NCBI RefSeq assembly: GCF_019175385.1
Contig: NC_083339.1
Span: 43,863,330-43,927,329, forward strand
DNA: 64,000 nucleotides
Direction: 5' to 3'
Source of the DNA: Lycium barbarum
Lineage: Eukaryota > Streptophyta > Magnoliopsida > Solanales > Solanaceae
Under the pieces are notes generated by a model. The model saw nothing but the letters and a program-made list of their open reading frames with translations. It did no database searches and was not told the DNA's origin. A program made the translations under genes and the position numbers. The stretch's first letter is position 1; the number at the start of each line of letters is the position of its first letter. This document shows, in pieces, positions 43,770 to 57,185 of the stretch.

Positions 43770-45970
43770 CTCCCCCTTAAGCTAGATGGAGGGAAAATGT
43801 TCAGTAATCCTAGCTTGGACAGTAGATACTCATGTTGTACTTTGCTTAACCCTTTGGTAAGTACATCTTCAGATTGTTCTTTAGTTGATATGTAGCTGGT
43901 TGAGATGATTCCTTGTTGTAGATTTTCTCTAATAAAATGACAATCAATTTCAATGTATTTTATCCTTTCATGATAGAATGGATTAGCTGCAATTTGCAGT
44001 GCTGCTATGCTATCATTGTAGATGCTAATAGGCAACTTAACTTCAGCATTTAACTCCTTGAATAGTCCAATTAACTAGGTTAGTTATGAGACAGTTGCTG
44101 CTAAACTTCTATACCCAGCCTCTATTGAGCTCCTTGACACAGTGGTTTGCTTTTTTGCCTTCCATGAAATGAGTGAATTTCCCATCTTGATGATAAAACC
44201 TGTCACTGATTTTCTTGTAAGCGGGCAAGTAGCCCAATCAGCATCGCAATAGGCTGTAAGAGCAGTGTTTGGATCACTGGATAATAGGATCCCTTGTCCA
44301 GGTTGGTTCTTTATATACCTTACAATTCTGAGAGCAACTGTCATATGTGACCCTTTAGGCTATTACAAGTACTGACTTAGTGTTTGAACTCCAAATGCTA
44401 TATCTGGTCTTGTCATAGTAAGATATAGAAGTTTCCCAACTAACCTCTGATATCTAGTTTGATTAGTAGGTGGATCAGGCGGTAGTTCTTCTGTATTTTC
44501 TTTAGTTTTATTCAGAACCTCATCATACTGCATAGAAGTGAGCTTAGCATTGATATCTATTGGTGTGACTGCTGGTTTAGCGGCTGCAAGTCTTGCTTCT
44601 GATATTAGTTCAAAACAATACTTCCTTTGATGCATGATGATCCCAGTTTTGGATCTTGCAAACTCTATTCTTAGGAAATATTTCAGTTAACTAAATCTTT
44701 CATTTTGAAAGCCTTTTGCAATGTCTTCTTAGTTTCTTCCATAAGTGCCAATGAACTTCCAGTTATCAGCATATCATCTACATATACAAGTACAATAACC
44801 ATTCCTTCAGAAGTTTATTTGGTAAACAAGGAATAATCATGCTGACTTTGTGAAAACTGCATTAATAACAGTGCTTCTGTAAGTTTGGCATTCCACTCTC
44901 TTGGAGCCTGTTTCAAACCATATAGGGGATTTGACAAGTCCACATACTTTCTAACCCTGACTTGCAAATCCCTAAGGCAGTTGCATATAGATTTCATCAT
45001 GAAGATCTCCTTGTAAAAATGCATTAAACACATCTATTTAGTGGATAAACCAGTGTTTTGAAGTTGCAAGTACTAGAACTGATATAGCTGTGACTATTTT
45101 CACCACTGGTGAAAATGTTTCCTTGTAATCTATCCCTTTTTTTTTACTATACCCCTTTGCAACTAACCTTGCCTTAAACCTTTCAACTTCACTATCTACT
45201 TTGTACTTAATCTTATATATCCATTTGCACCCAATAAGAGTCTTTTCTTTAGGTAAGGACATTACTGCCCAAGTGTGGTTGCTTTCTAGGGCTTGAATTT
45301 CTACTTTCATAGCTTCAATCGACCTTGGATCTTTAACAGCTTCTGCATTGCTAGTTGGTTCAATAAGTGAAGAAGTTGTAGCAATATATGTTTGATAGGA
45401 AGGTGAAACTTTGTCATAACTGATGTAGTTGCACATAGGATATTGTATTACTTCATACACATTCAAGGTAATAAAGTTCTTCATCCATATAGGTTGATAA
45501 CCCATCCTACTTGATTTTCTAGTGTCAGCTACAGGAATATGTTGTACTTGTTGATCCTGTATCTGTGGAATTGCCTCTTGTTGATGAAGTTGTTTTGCCA
45601 AGTCAGCAGCTGGTTGTTGCACATCCTGTATCTCATCTTGTTGAGTGTTAGACTCATGCAGATCATGCATGGATCTTGATGCACCATGAGCTACATCTGT
45701 GTTGTGCTCACCAGCTATATCTGCAACCTCATTACTTGTGTCACATGAGCCTGTAGGATCAAGTCTCTGAGTAGTTTGACTATTCCTAAGAGGGAACTGT
45801 AATTCTAGATCATACAGTGTTCCACCATTATCAACAAATATTGGTTGTTCTTTGGCAGTGTTAGAGAAAGGAAATATTGATTCTTTAAACAGTACATCTC
45901 TACTTACAAAGAACACTTTATCATTTATATCATACTATATATCCTTTTTGTATCTTTGAGTAGCCCATGT
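43770..45970 (-). pseudogene. Ty1/copia pol 3' half (RT-RNase H), decayed, cut at 45970
   Basis: From right to left it encodes the end of the integrase/RT linker ([34 protein letters not shown]), RT ([57 protein letters not shown], and a YVDDML-type segment near 44780 read with shifts), and RNase H (YCDADWATCPLTRKSVTGF, NPFYHERIKYIEIDCHFIR, LTKGLSKVQHEYLLSKLG). Stops at 45936, 45035, 44361 and 44080 and frameshifts make it dead. The integrase, protease and gag must lie beyond the 45971 insertion, outside the window. Confidence 0.88.
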
Positions 45971-47111
45971 TGTTACACCTTGGAAATTTTCCCCGTTAGC
46001 GTACAGTGAATAAGCTAGCGAAGGGCTTGACATACACAATGATTCGATAAGTAAGAGATAGCATTTGATGATCTTAATCGAGACTTGAAGATGATAGACG
46101 TAAAGAAAGAATTTTGACGAAGGAAGTAAGGGATATTTTATGTATCGGGTAGGAATTATGGACGATGAGCTAATGAGGGCATAATGATGTCTTGGAGACA
46201 AGTAATAATGTCCCTTAGATTGGTATTGAAGTTTTGAACAAGTATTAAGAAGGTTCCATAAGGATCAGAGATCAAACGAGTCGACGAAAACAAGTTCCGG
46301 ACAACTGGACATTATACGGCCAGACATACTGGCCGTATAAAATTCACGGACCGTATGTCCAGGCCGTAGATCCAGTCCAGAACAACATGGCTCACTGGAC
46401 CAAATATACGGTCCCAACATATGGCCAGTGAAAATTATACGGACCGTATGTTGGTCCGTATAAAGTAGTCCGGCCAGCTTTGGTGAATTAATATAAGGGA
46501 CCCTTTTCATTTCATTCCCACTCTCCACAAGTCAAGACGCCTCTAGAACATTCTCTAACATCCATCCACAAGAAAATCAAGGAAATCCACGATCAATAAC
46601 ACCAAATCCATGAGACAAAGTGTATGAAACCTAGCTAAAGTTCATCTCTCTCAAGAAAACCCAAAGGAAGTGAAGTAGGGTTTTGGTGCTAGAGGAGTGA
46701 TTCCATTAAAGGCTTGTTCAACTATAATTTAAGGTAAGTTTCATGACCAAGCCATGTTGTTTAAGGTATTGGAAGGTTAAGATACTTGAATTGTAGAAAG
46801 ACATAGGAAATGGGTCATTAATGAGTGAATAGTGTCATGGTTGGATGGTAGTTGGATTGAATCATGAATGTTGGTGTGTTGTGATTATGAATACGTTATA
46901 AATGACATTTAGGGCCATGAAATAAGTATTATATATGGGGAAACACGATAGCAAGCTATAACCATAAATGTGGAGAAATTGAAGAGAAATGGTGGATTGT
47001 GGTTAATGTATATAAATGATGATTGTTGATTGCAATATTGTGAATGTTGTTGTGAGCGTTTGGGAATTGATATAGAATATGGGAAAAGTAGTATAAACAA
47101 GGGAAGTGCTG
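45971..47111 (+). mobile_element. Gypsy LTR, first part, interrupted by the 47112 element
   Basis: It starts TGTTACACCTTGGAAATTTTC in plus orientation, directly after the broken copia frame (5 bp before: CATGT). The order matches the solo LTR at 47664: U3 with ACGGTCCGTA-type palindromes (46292-46470), TATA-like AATATAAGG near 46480, and donor AAG/GTAAGTTTCATG at 46733/46734. It breaks off at 47111, where another LTR begins. Its remainder should lie beyond the right end of the window. Confidence 0.75.
46292..46470 (+). repeat. Palindromic U3 repeats
   Basis: Repeated TATACGG(T/C)CCGTA-like and GGACCGTAT units in both orientations, directly upstream of the TATA-like box of the 45971 LTR. Confidence 0.65.
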
Positions 47112-47799
47112 TGTTATACCCCGTATATTTATACGTCAAATTATTCACGAGCAAGTCGACTCAAGTTAAAGGCGGAATTATTCTCGGACATGAAATAAGA
47201 GCTTTTAATTTTCAACTTCGATTAATACAAAAAAAAATTATTTATAAATTTCAAATTGGTAGGGAAAAATTATTGGAGATTAAGGATTAATTAGCCATGA
47301 TTATATTATTAAGTGGGGATTAATGATTAACTAAGCTAATTAAACCGCTAAGTGGGCCCCACGACACATGGCGGAATTCGATTGGCGATTAAATACGAAG
47401 TGGACACATGTCACAAGTGGACACATGTCCACTTTATAGAAAGCATATAAAATCTAGAGTTGATGACTAATGTTATCATTGTTCACTTGGAAAAAATTCA
47501 ACTAAAGGAAAGAATTCTTAGGCTAGGGAGAGAAAAAAGAAGCCACGACCATGGCAGCTACCAAGGTAACTCTCGGCCAACTTTCTCCTCCCTCTCCTTC
47601 ATGGGTAATTTGAGGTTTCAAGATCAAGTGGAGGAGAGAAAGATGAAGATCATGGCAGCCATGTGTTACACCTCAGAAATTTTTCCGTTGGTACGAAAGT
47701 GAATGAACTAGTGATGAGATATAAGGTGAGCAATGCATGTGCATGGACGTGGGTGATTAAAATGAGAAGTCTAAGAAATATGGGAAGTTGCAGATTTGC

Positions 47800-48075
47800 A
47801 ACTGCCCAGTGGTCGTAAAGTGCTATGACGGACCGTAAATTGGTATACGGTCCGTAAACTAGCAGGTCGTAAATTGGCATGCAAAACTTCAACTTTCTGC
47901 CAGTTAAGGAAATGGCTAAATACGACCTAGAGGACGGACCGTAAAGTGATTTACGGCCCGTAAACCATGGTCGTAAATCACCATGTTGCAGCCTTAAGTT
48001 TCTGGTTCTGAATATGGTTAAAGACGACCACGAAGGACGGTCCGTAAACTGAAATACGGACCGTAAACCCCCATG
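47800..48075 (+). repeat. Palindromic U3 array
   Basis: About three units of 90-100 bp, each with TACGGTCCGTAAA or GGACCGTAAA pairs (47815-47870, 47935-47975, 48025-48070), upstream of the TATA-like box of the solo LTR at 47664. Confidence 0.7.
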
Positions 48076-49533
48076 GACAACCACTGTGCACTTCAGTTCC
48101 GATTTTGCAAGTCATTAAATAAAGGGACCAACACTTGTTTTATTTCATTTCAACATTACACCACTTCTCTCTAAAACATCTCTCTACATTTATTATCCAA
48201 GTTTTCAAGGATCATAAGTCATCAACAACATAAAACAAAGTGAATCAAGAGTAAGAATATCATGAAAGGTCATCCAAGTCAAGAAATCCAAATGGAGAAA
48301 AACTAGGGTTTTGCTCAAAGTGGAGTATTATCAACTAAAGCTTGTTCCTACAACTTCTAAGGTAAGATTCATGATATTTATATGATGTTTAAGCTATTGG
48401 AGAGTTGAAATGCATGGATTGTAGAAAATATGGTCAACTAGGTCATGAATGATGAATAGTGACATTTTGAGGAATAGTTTGAATTGAATCACGAATGTTG
48501 TTGTGTTGTGATATGAATGTGTTATAAATGGTATTAAAGATCATGAACTAGACACTTTAGACGGATGGACGAAGTTGGGTGTTATGACCTTGAATATGGG
48601 TGAATTAGAAGCAAATTGAGAAATCTAGATTATGTGGATGATGTGAATGACTAACGACCATTGTTATGATATTAATGAAGGTAGAAACGCTGACATTGGA
48701 AGGAAGCGTGCAAGTGTAGAATAGTTCGACGAAAAGGTATGTAAGGCCGACCCTTATTTCATAAGGCATGGTTCCTTGGCCAAACTCTTAAATCCTCTAT
48801 ATGAGTACGTTGTTTTCAATTGGTTGATATTCCGAGCTCATAAGCTCACGATCCTTGATATGTACTACGATTGTACCACACACTTCGTACGACGAGTAGG
48901 CCTATGATATAGAAGTAACGATAACGATGACGATAGTAATGATAAGGATGATAATAATGATGCTAAAGGTGCCTATGGGCTATTATACGTATATGTGTGC
49001 CTATGAAGGGCTATAATGAAACCCCGAGCTTATAACGCCGGGTAGAATATATGTATATGAATGTGTATAAAGTATGTATATGATTACGAAATGCGCGCAC
49101 ACCTCTGAAGATGGTACGGATAACCCTGAAGCCTTGGTAGGGCCAGGTATGAGCAACCTTGAGCCTTGGTTGGCCAAGTATGTATGAAACACCGATCCTA
49201 TGAGGTTGGGTATGCTATGTAAAATGCTATGTATATGAAATGACTAAATACATAATATGACTATGAATGTGATAAGACTATGTATGAGAATACGGCTAAG
49301 GATATGTGTACGAATATGAGCACGAGTATGGTACGAGTACTATCATGGAATACGGATGATGACGTAGGTGTACGAATACGTATGAAAAATGGGAAGCCCC
49401 TATGAAAGGCAAGTAAGTGTAATGATGATGATGTTATCGTCTCCCCTCCTATGCTATTTCATATGTTGTTCCTTATGCTTATATATATCGATGTTGATTA
49501 TGCTTTACATACTTAGTACATTCTCCGTACTGA

Positions 49534-49553
49534 CGTCCTTTTGTTTGTGGACG
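49534..49553 (+). other. Conserved LTR hairpin, variant stem
   Basis: CGTCC (49534-49538) and GGACG (49549-49553) around a T-rich loop, preceded by CAGTACA...CCGTACTGA and followed by CTGCGTCATGCCCGCAGGT. It is the same module as CCCCC/GGGGG in the other families, with paired base changes in the stem. Confidence 0.65.
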
Positions 49554-51291
49554 CTGCGTCATGCCCGCAGGTGCACAGGGAGACAGACTTGATCCATAGC
49601 TGCCTATTCAGATATTACATAGAGAGCTCCATTTCCTTCGGAGCCATATCTTTTGGGTACTCATTCTTTTGTGTATATAATTATGGGCATAGCGGGGTCC
49701 TGCCCCGCTAATGTGATATGTTACACTCTTAGAGGCTCGTAGACATGTGTGTGTGTGGGTAGATGTGTCTGGCCTTGTCGGCCTATGTTTTGTATATCAT
49801 TTTGTCGGCCACGTTGGCCCATGTACATTGATGTGGCATAGATGCCTATGATGATATAAATGTGCTGTTGTCCAAATGGGACAAGTTGACGAATGAATGG
49901 GAATGCATGTATAATTATGTGGCTCACCTAGATGTAAGCATAAGAGTAAGCTAAGAGGGTGCCCGGGTGGGCTAGCACCGGGTGCCCGTCGTGGCCCCGA
50001 GTCGGGTCGTGACACCATGGCAACTCACGGCCATGGCTGTTCTTGAAAGAGGTACATGTTGATAATAAAGGCTTGTCTCTATAGTAAGATCTAATCTTTT
50101 TTTTTACATGGTTTGAAGATAATTTAAACTTGTAAAACTTGATAAATGGGTGTTGAAAATAAATGAGTACATATGTTGATATTGGAGTATGAGTTGAGCC
50201 GTGTAATGAGGCTGTTTTGCTTAAAGATGGTGAGTTGATTTTAAGTAACATTATGGTTGTTGTTATCATAAACGGTATCATAAAAGAATGAAGAAATGAG
50301 ATAGTTGAAATTAAAGTTGTGTTGTGGTGATGATGTTGTTATCCTTATGGAATTAAAGGAATTGAAGATATGATTATGTCCATATGTTGTTGTTGGTATT
50401 TCTGTGTCAACAGGAGAGCAATTGGAAAACCCTAAACGAGAATAGATAAGCTGAAATATAGGTTCTATAAGAAATGGGCTATAGATTTGTGGACTAGAAA
50501 ATATAGTTACTAACGATAACGTTACTTTTATATAAATAGGCTAAAAGAGCGACGAGGCGAAAAGGATTCACGAATAGTCGCTGACAGGTATGTAAAGCCT
50601 ATCCCTTCTTTCTCTTGGCATGTCCTAGACGTAAGTGATGAATGACATGAGATTTGGGGTAATTCGATTCATAAGTTCTGAATACGATTCATGATTCTTA
50701 TTCACTTCTTGATGTTAGAGCTTTTAAAGTAGTTAAGCTACTGCCCCCGAACTTTCTATATGTTGGATAGTATAATCGTATGTATAAGTTTCTTGTCACG
50801 ACCCATCCCCGTAGGCCGTGACTAGTGCCCGAGCTGGGCACCCCTACGCGCTTATGTACCAGATTCAGCATACAGACGACTCGTACATAATGAATATCAG
50901 ACGTGGCTCCACACTGGTGCCTGCAACCATATATACTGCATAGAAGCCGGCAAGGCTATCATACTATACATAATGAACCAAAGTATACATACACGCGGCC
51001 AATAGGGCTGCCACGGCGGATGAGCCGCCCAAACCCAATTCACACAACGCGTCCAAACAAAACTGTACATTACCCACGTCTATGTCTACAGACCTCTAAT
51101 ACGGAACAACAGAATCAGATGGCAGGACAGGGCCCCGCCGTACCCTGAATAAACATAAGCATATACATCGGAAGAGTATGTACCCAAAATGTCGGCTCCG
51201 GAACAAAGGGAGCACTCCGAACCGCAGAATGGAAATCCTACGCCAGTGGGTCACCAAAACGTGAGTCTGTACCTGCGGGCATGAAACGCAG

Positions 51292-51308
51292 CCCCCGAAG
51301 AAAGGGGG
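51292..51308. other. Conserved LTR hairpin
   Basis: CCCCC GAAGAAA GGGGG, preceded by CTGCGGGCATGAAACGCAG and followed by TCAGTACG...TGTAC, the same module as at 26469. Confidence 0.65.
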
Positions 51309-51547
51309 TCAGTACGAAAGATGTACAGAGTATGCAAAGCATGAAGTACAGAAAACGAAGTCATAACCGTAGTACAATGTACAGAGGGTGAGCACAATAA
51401 CCAGAATACCAAAGTGTTGCATCTGACGTACAAATCATACATAAGAGGTTCCGGAAGACAAATACGGCAATCAGAATGCTAAAATGCTTTGCTTTCCTTC
51501 GAAAAACATTTCCGTCTCATACACATAGAAAATCAAACACACAATTG

Positions 51548-51783
51548 CCGCGGCCAAAAGTCCAGCGGTCACTATCACACATACCGCGGCCAAGCACCCA
51601 GCGGTTAATATCCCAAACCCGACATACCGCGGTCAGGAGTCCAGCGGTCAATGTCGCAGATACCGCGGTCAGGAGTCCAGCGGTCAGTGTCACAAATGCG
51701 GCATACCGCGGTCAGGAGTCCAGCGGTCAATGTCGCACACACCGCGGTCAGGGGTCCAGCGGTCAGTATCACATAGTGCGCAC
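51548..51783 (-). repeat. Minisatellite with alternating 36- and 43-bp units
   Basis: Units begin CCGCGG at 51548, 51584, 51627, 51663, 51706 and 51742 (spacings 36, 43, 36, 43, 36), each with TCCAGCGGTCA inside. This makes about three copies of a 79-bp dimer within the U5-side part of the solo LTR. Confidence 0.88.
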
Positions 51784-53708
51784 AATAATATAACCGGCCC
51801 GGGACTTGGCGAAAGAGGTAATAACAGAATGCACGGGCGGAATCGTAAATAACCATATGCATACAAATCTCTTACCACGACCCAATAGGATAATCAAAAC
51901 GAACTGTTAGTTCAAAACAGGAACAACAGTCAAATCAGACTTTCTTCCAAGTATCACTCGGGAACATATTAAACCGAACTTCAGAAATCATAAGTATACG
52001 AATCGCCGTTTCAGACTCAACAGATAAATACATAATCACAACGAACTCGGAACAATAGCCAAAAGTTTTTCCTTAATTATTATACGGAATGAACCAAATA
52101 GGACAACACAAGTAGGTCTCGGGGATTGTAGGCCCATCTCGGGTCAAGTTGAGGTGGCGTACACAAATTACGTACATTAAACTTTATGGAATCACTCCTG
52201 AAGATCTTAGTGTCATTTGGTTTCATTTGGGAAAATTATAGGTGTTTCAACACTTATTCCAACAAGGCATAAAGAATTTGATTCAATTCTATTGAATGAA
52301 AACGGGTCAAATTCAAACTCGGATTTCTAGGAATGTAATCGTCCCCGAGGCCCGTATCCAACCCTATTATGTCTAAGACATGCCAAAGAAGGAAGGATAA
52401 AGCCTTACATACCTTGTCCGCTTCCTAAGCTACGCTTATTTGTCCAAGCTTGCAAGTCTACATTTAAGAGGATTTACACAAACATTAGCCTCTTCATCGC
52501 ACATTCGTACCATATTTCAAATTATACTATTTTTATTTTCTGCCGAAAATCGGGCAGCACCTCCCCTGTTTATATGCCTAGCCCAAATTCTTAATTCAGC
52601 AACCAACAACAACAACAACAATGCCAACATCAATTATAATGTTTCCAACTCCAAAATATCTCATAAAACAGCCCACACGCTGTTTTACAACTTTTATAAT
52701 TAATTAACTCAGTATACAATCATTTAATCACGTCTTCTTCGTAAATAAACTGATATTAACACAAATAGGAAGAGATTCATACCTTTCTCCCTTTAATATT
52801 GCTGTATCTCCACCTTTTCACGCTAATTTCAGGCCACCACACGCCCGCTATATGATTTTGCAGCAAAAACTATACGCTATCCGGACTGGAATTGGGAAAT
52901 TATACTTGGTTTGGGCTAAAATTTGGTGGTGGGGAGTTGGGGAATTTTCTGGAATATTGGAGTGTTTTTTGTGTGTGTTGATCTGAAAAATGGGGGATAA
53001 CCCCGTTTTAATAACGTTCCAGGTTCGGCTGGAACCGACATAAAATTTCTTCTGCGCGTTCGCGCAGGTTTAAATAAATTCCTTCTGCGCGTTCGCGCAG
53101 GTCTAAATTTTCTGACTGGATGTTCGTTCAGAAAAACGGTCATAACTCTTGCTCCCGATATCGTGTGAGGGCGCACGACCTATGGCTGGAAAGATAATGC
53201 AATTATCTACAACTTTTATTTTTGGGGCTTTTCCCAAATTCCAAACTTATAATGCGGATTTTGCCCCTCCAAGTCGGATCACCCAAAAACATTTTCTTGA
53301 ATCGTCCCTTTGGAGGGTCTATACTCATTTTTGGCTTATGGATCCTTCTTAAGACTTACTCAACTTTCCATATACTACTCACATGTCCCTTCTCACGTCT
53401 TTCATAAAACTCCGACATGTGGGTCCCACTTAGTGTCACGACCCAACCCCGTAGGCCGCGACTAGTGTCCGACGTGGACACTCGTATATACTTACCAACC
53501 AAATCTCGTGCGTCCCAAATTATAAACATGTCATTTAAACCATTATTTATATTATAAAACATAGGTTGATCATATTAACGTAGCGTAGGGCAAACCGGGC
53601 ACAAACCAAGCAAACATCACTGACCGAACACGACCCATGACCCACATACATGTCTACAGACCTCTAATACAGACAACAGAACCATATGACGGGACAGGGC
53701 CCCGCCGT

Positions 53709-56258
53709 TGTCACGACCCGACTAGGGGGCCACGACGAGCACTCGGTGCTACCCCACCCGGGCACCCCCTTATCATGCATATCATAACATCTAGGTGAAC
53801 CATAATTCATTTCATGCATTTTAAATCATTAATCAAGCTAGTCCCATTGGACGACCATCATCAATTGACATATCATGGGCATCTATGCCATGTCAAATAC
53901 ACAAGGCCGACGAGGCCACCAAAAGATATACAAAACATAGGCCGACATGGCCAAACATCTCTACCCACATACACATGACTACGAGCCTCTAAGAGTATGA
54001 CATATCATGAGCGGGACAGGACCCCGCTATGCCCATAATTATATACACAAAAGAATGAGTACCCAAAAGATATGGCTCCGAAGGAAATGGAGCTCTCTAT
54101 GAAATCTTCAAATAGGCAGCTATGAGTCAAGTCTGTCTCCCTGAGCACCTGCGGGCATGACGCAGCGTCCACAAACAAAAGGACGTCAGTACGAAGAATG
54201 TACTGAGTATGTAAAGCATGATTAACATTGATATACAACATAATGAACAATATATGGAATAGCATAGGAGGGGAGACAATAATATCATCATCATCATGTC
54301 GCTTACTTACTCACATCGTCATTCGTGCCCCATAATAAAACTCGTACCATGCTTGTGCTCGTATTAGTGTACATGTCCTCATTCGTATTCTTATACATAG
54401 TCTCATCACATTCTTTTACATAATATATACATACATAATCATTTCGTATACATGGCATTTACATAGCGTACCCGACCTCATTGGATCAGTATTTCATATA
54501 CATACTTGGCCAGCCAAGGCTCAATGTTACTCATACCTGGCCCTACCAAGGCTTCAGGGTTATCCGTACCATCTGCAGATGTGTGCGCGCGTTTCGAAAT
54601 CGTATACATATTCTATACATATTCATACACATATATTCTACCCGGCGTTATAAGCTCGGGGTTTCATTATAGCCCTTCATGGGCACGTATGAGCATAACA
54701 ACCCGTAGGCACTTTTAGCATCATTATTATCACCATCATCATTACTATCATTATCGTTATTGTTATTTCTATATCGTAGTCCTACTCGTCACCCGAGGTG
54801 CGTAGCGCATTCGTAGTACCAATCAAGGATAGTGAGCTTATGAGCTCGGAATGTGAAACAATTGTAGTCAACATGCTCATATAGAGGGATTTGGGAGTTT
54901 GGCCAAAGAACCACGCCTTATGAAAGAAGGGTTAGCCTTACATACCTCTTTGTCGAATTATTCTACACTTGCACGTACTCCTTCGATGCTCACGTTTCTA
55001 CCTTCATTAAGGCCATACTATCATTAGTATCGATAACTAGTGCACATGGCTAGAACTAGAGAAAATTGGACAGTATCTCCTTTATCTATACAACATTTGT
55101 CCATATCATAATTCAACCCCAAACGTCAACAACACATTTATAATATCATTTCCATGGCCATTAATCATCTACATTATCCACATTCTCAATTCACTTCCAT
55201 TTGTCCCTATTTATGGTCACAACACCCAACTTCGTTCATCCATATACAATGTCTATTTCATGATCTTAACGTCATTTATAACACACTCATATCACAATAC
55301 AACAACAATCATGATTCAATTCAAACTATGTCTCAAAAACGTCACAATTCATCATTCATGTCCTAATGGACCATGTTTTCTACAATCCATGCATTTTAAT
55401 TCTCCAATACCGTAAACATCATATAAAAATCATGAATCTTACCTTAGAAGTTGTAGGGACAAGCTTTTGTTGATAATACTCCACTTTGAGTAAAACCCTA
55501 GTTTTTTCACCATTTGGGTTTCTTGACTTTAGATGATCCTTGATGGGTTTCTACCTTGGATTTACTTGTTTAATGTGGTTGATGGATTAATACCCTTGAA
55601 AACTTGTACAAAAGTTGTAGAGAGATGTTTTAGAGAGAGAGAGGAAATGTGGAAATGATTTTCATGAACTTGGTCTTTATTTATTAAATCATCACCGAAC
55701 TGTCGGGTTCCATTATACGATCCATTATACGGTCCGTATAATGGTTATACGGTCCGTATAATAGACCGTGAAATGGGTCTGCCCAGCACCCCTTCACTGT
55801 GACTACTTGACGGTCCGTTATACGGTCCGTAAAACAGTTTTACGGTCCGTATAACTGACCGTAAAACGTTACCAGTGAGCAACCTTTCACTGTGACCATT
55901 CGACGGTTCGTTATACGGTCCGTATAAATTTTATACGGTCCGTATAACTGACCGTAAAATTCCACCAGCAACCAACCTTCACTGTGATGGTTTTACGGTC
56001 CACTATACGGTCCGTATAACATTATACGGTCCGTATAATGAGCCGTAGAACTCATCAGTCACTGAACTTAGTTTCGCCACTTCGTTTGATCTCCGATCCT
56101 CATGGAACCTTCTTAACACTTGTTTAACACTTCAAAACCAATCTAAGGGACGTTATAACTCTTTCCCAAAATGCCCTTAAGTCATCATTAACCCGATACT
56201 CGTATTTCGCTAGTTCATTCACTTGCGTACCAACGGAAGATTTTTCCGAGGTGTAACA
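53709..56258 (-). mobile_element. Innermost solo gypsy LTR (family starting TGTTACACCTC)
   Basis: 2550 bp with a perfect GCCGT duplication (53704-53708 and 56259-56263); removing it restores ACAGGGCCCCGCCGTACCC of the host LTR. It is the same family as 47664-50014 in the opposite orientation. Minus-strand signals: U3 array 55695-56060, TATA-like AATAAATAAAG (55674-55690), donor AAG/GTAAGATTC with GT at 55442-55441, acceptor AAGGTAG at 54999-54998, 52-nt micro-exon, donor GAG/GTATGTAAGG at 54945-54944, hairpin CGTCC/GGACG (54166-54185). Confidence 0.92.
55695..56060 (-). repeat. Palindromic U3 minisatellite, about four units
   Basis: Units of about 90 bp each contain two TATACGGTCCGTATAA-like palindromes, a GACCGTAAAA element and the spacer TTCACTGTGA. 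This is the densest of the U3 palindrome arrays in the window. Confidence 0.85.
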
Positions 56259-56421
56259 GCCGTACCCAAAAATAACTATAACCACGAAACCATATACAAC
56301 AAAGAGTTCTGTACCAAAAGTATGGGCTCCGGATCAAAGGAGCACTCCCAACAGCAGACTGTGTACCCTAGGCTGGCGGATCACCACAGTGAGCGTCTGT
56401 ACCTGCGGGCATGAAACGCAG

Positions 56422-56438
56422 CCCCCGAAGAAAGGGGG
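56422..56438. other. Conserved LTR hairpin
   Basis: CCCCC GAAGAAA GGGGG with the same flanks (CTGCGGGCATGAAACGCAG before, TCAGTACAGAATATGTACTG after) in the solo LTR 53434-59912. Confidence 0.65.
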
Positions 56439-56864
56439 TCAGTACAGAATATGTACTGAGTATGTAAAGCATGGAATATAGAAATCAGAACTATAGTCGA
56501 AACAAGCGGTAAAAGAATAAGTACATGGTCCAGAATATCAAAATCACTCACTTCCCAGACCCAGATCATACAGATCATCACGAATCATGCGAACCGATAT
56601 AACCTAGCAGAAGGGTTACCAAACATACAGGGTTTCCAGACGCAACTTATGCCTACCTAGCTCACGTGTCAGACGGAGTGTACAACATACAGAATACTCA
56701 GACGATATAGTATACCGGTTGGAATATAGGACGTACAGAGTATCGGAACTTACTTTTCAGACGCATATCACAGTTAATGCACGTTATAGTCATATGCCAT
56801 ATCAGGACACCGTGGCGTACCGGATCAGACGCTGTAACCTGCGAATCATATGATGTCTACAAGG

Positions 56865-57185
56865 AGTGTGCCACCTCGAGCTCAGCCCAGTACAATGGTC
56901 ACACCATACATAAACGTATCATATCAGGCGGCCTATAGCCGGAGTATATCATATCAGAACACGCGCCTACAAGGGGTATGCCACCTCGAGCTCGGCCCAG
57001 TACAGTGGTCATCCCATGCAGAGACTGCCCGTTTTTCCCGCTCGAGCTCTGCCCAGTACACGGGTCACGGATCAGTCTCGGGAGCTCGAGCTCTGCCCAG
57101 TCCACTCCCAACGAGTCTGCCTGGTATCAGACTATGCGGCGCAAATACTGTCCGCTTTGGGGATCGAGCTCAGCCCAGACCACCC
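56865..57185 (-). repeat. Degenerate minisatellite with CGAGCTC(T/A)GCCCAG core
   Basis: At least five copies of a CTCGAGCTCNGCCCAGTACA core at irregular 40-110 bp spacing, in the same relative place of the LTR (between micro-exon donor and hairpin) as the CCGCGG repeat in the neighbouring LTR. Confidence 0.7.

Larger units (their letters stand above)
47664..50014 (+). mobile_element. Solo gypsy LTR (family starting TGTTACACCTC)
   Basis: 2351 bp, starting TGTTACACC and ending GTCGTGACA, flanked by a perfect CCATG duplication (47659-47663 and 50015-50019), with no internal region: the product of LTR-LTR recombination. Features in order: palindromic U3 array 47800-48075, TATA-like TTAAATAAAG 48115-48124, donor AAG/GTAAGATTC at 48362, acceptor GAAGGTAG at 48684, 52-nt micro-exon, donor AAAAG/GTATGTAAGG at 48737, conserved hairpin CGTCC/GGACG (49534-49553). 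No coding sequence. Confidence 0.92.

Noticed and set aside
51548..51783. Regularly spaced short repeats resembling a CRISPR array
   Set aside because: The spacers between CCGCGG cores are themselves repeated (36/43-bp dimers), and the context is a plant LTR; it is a minisatellite.
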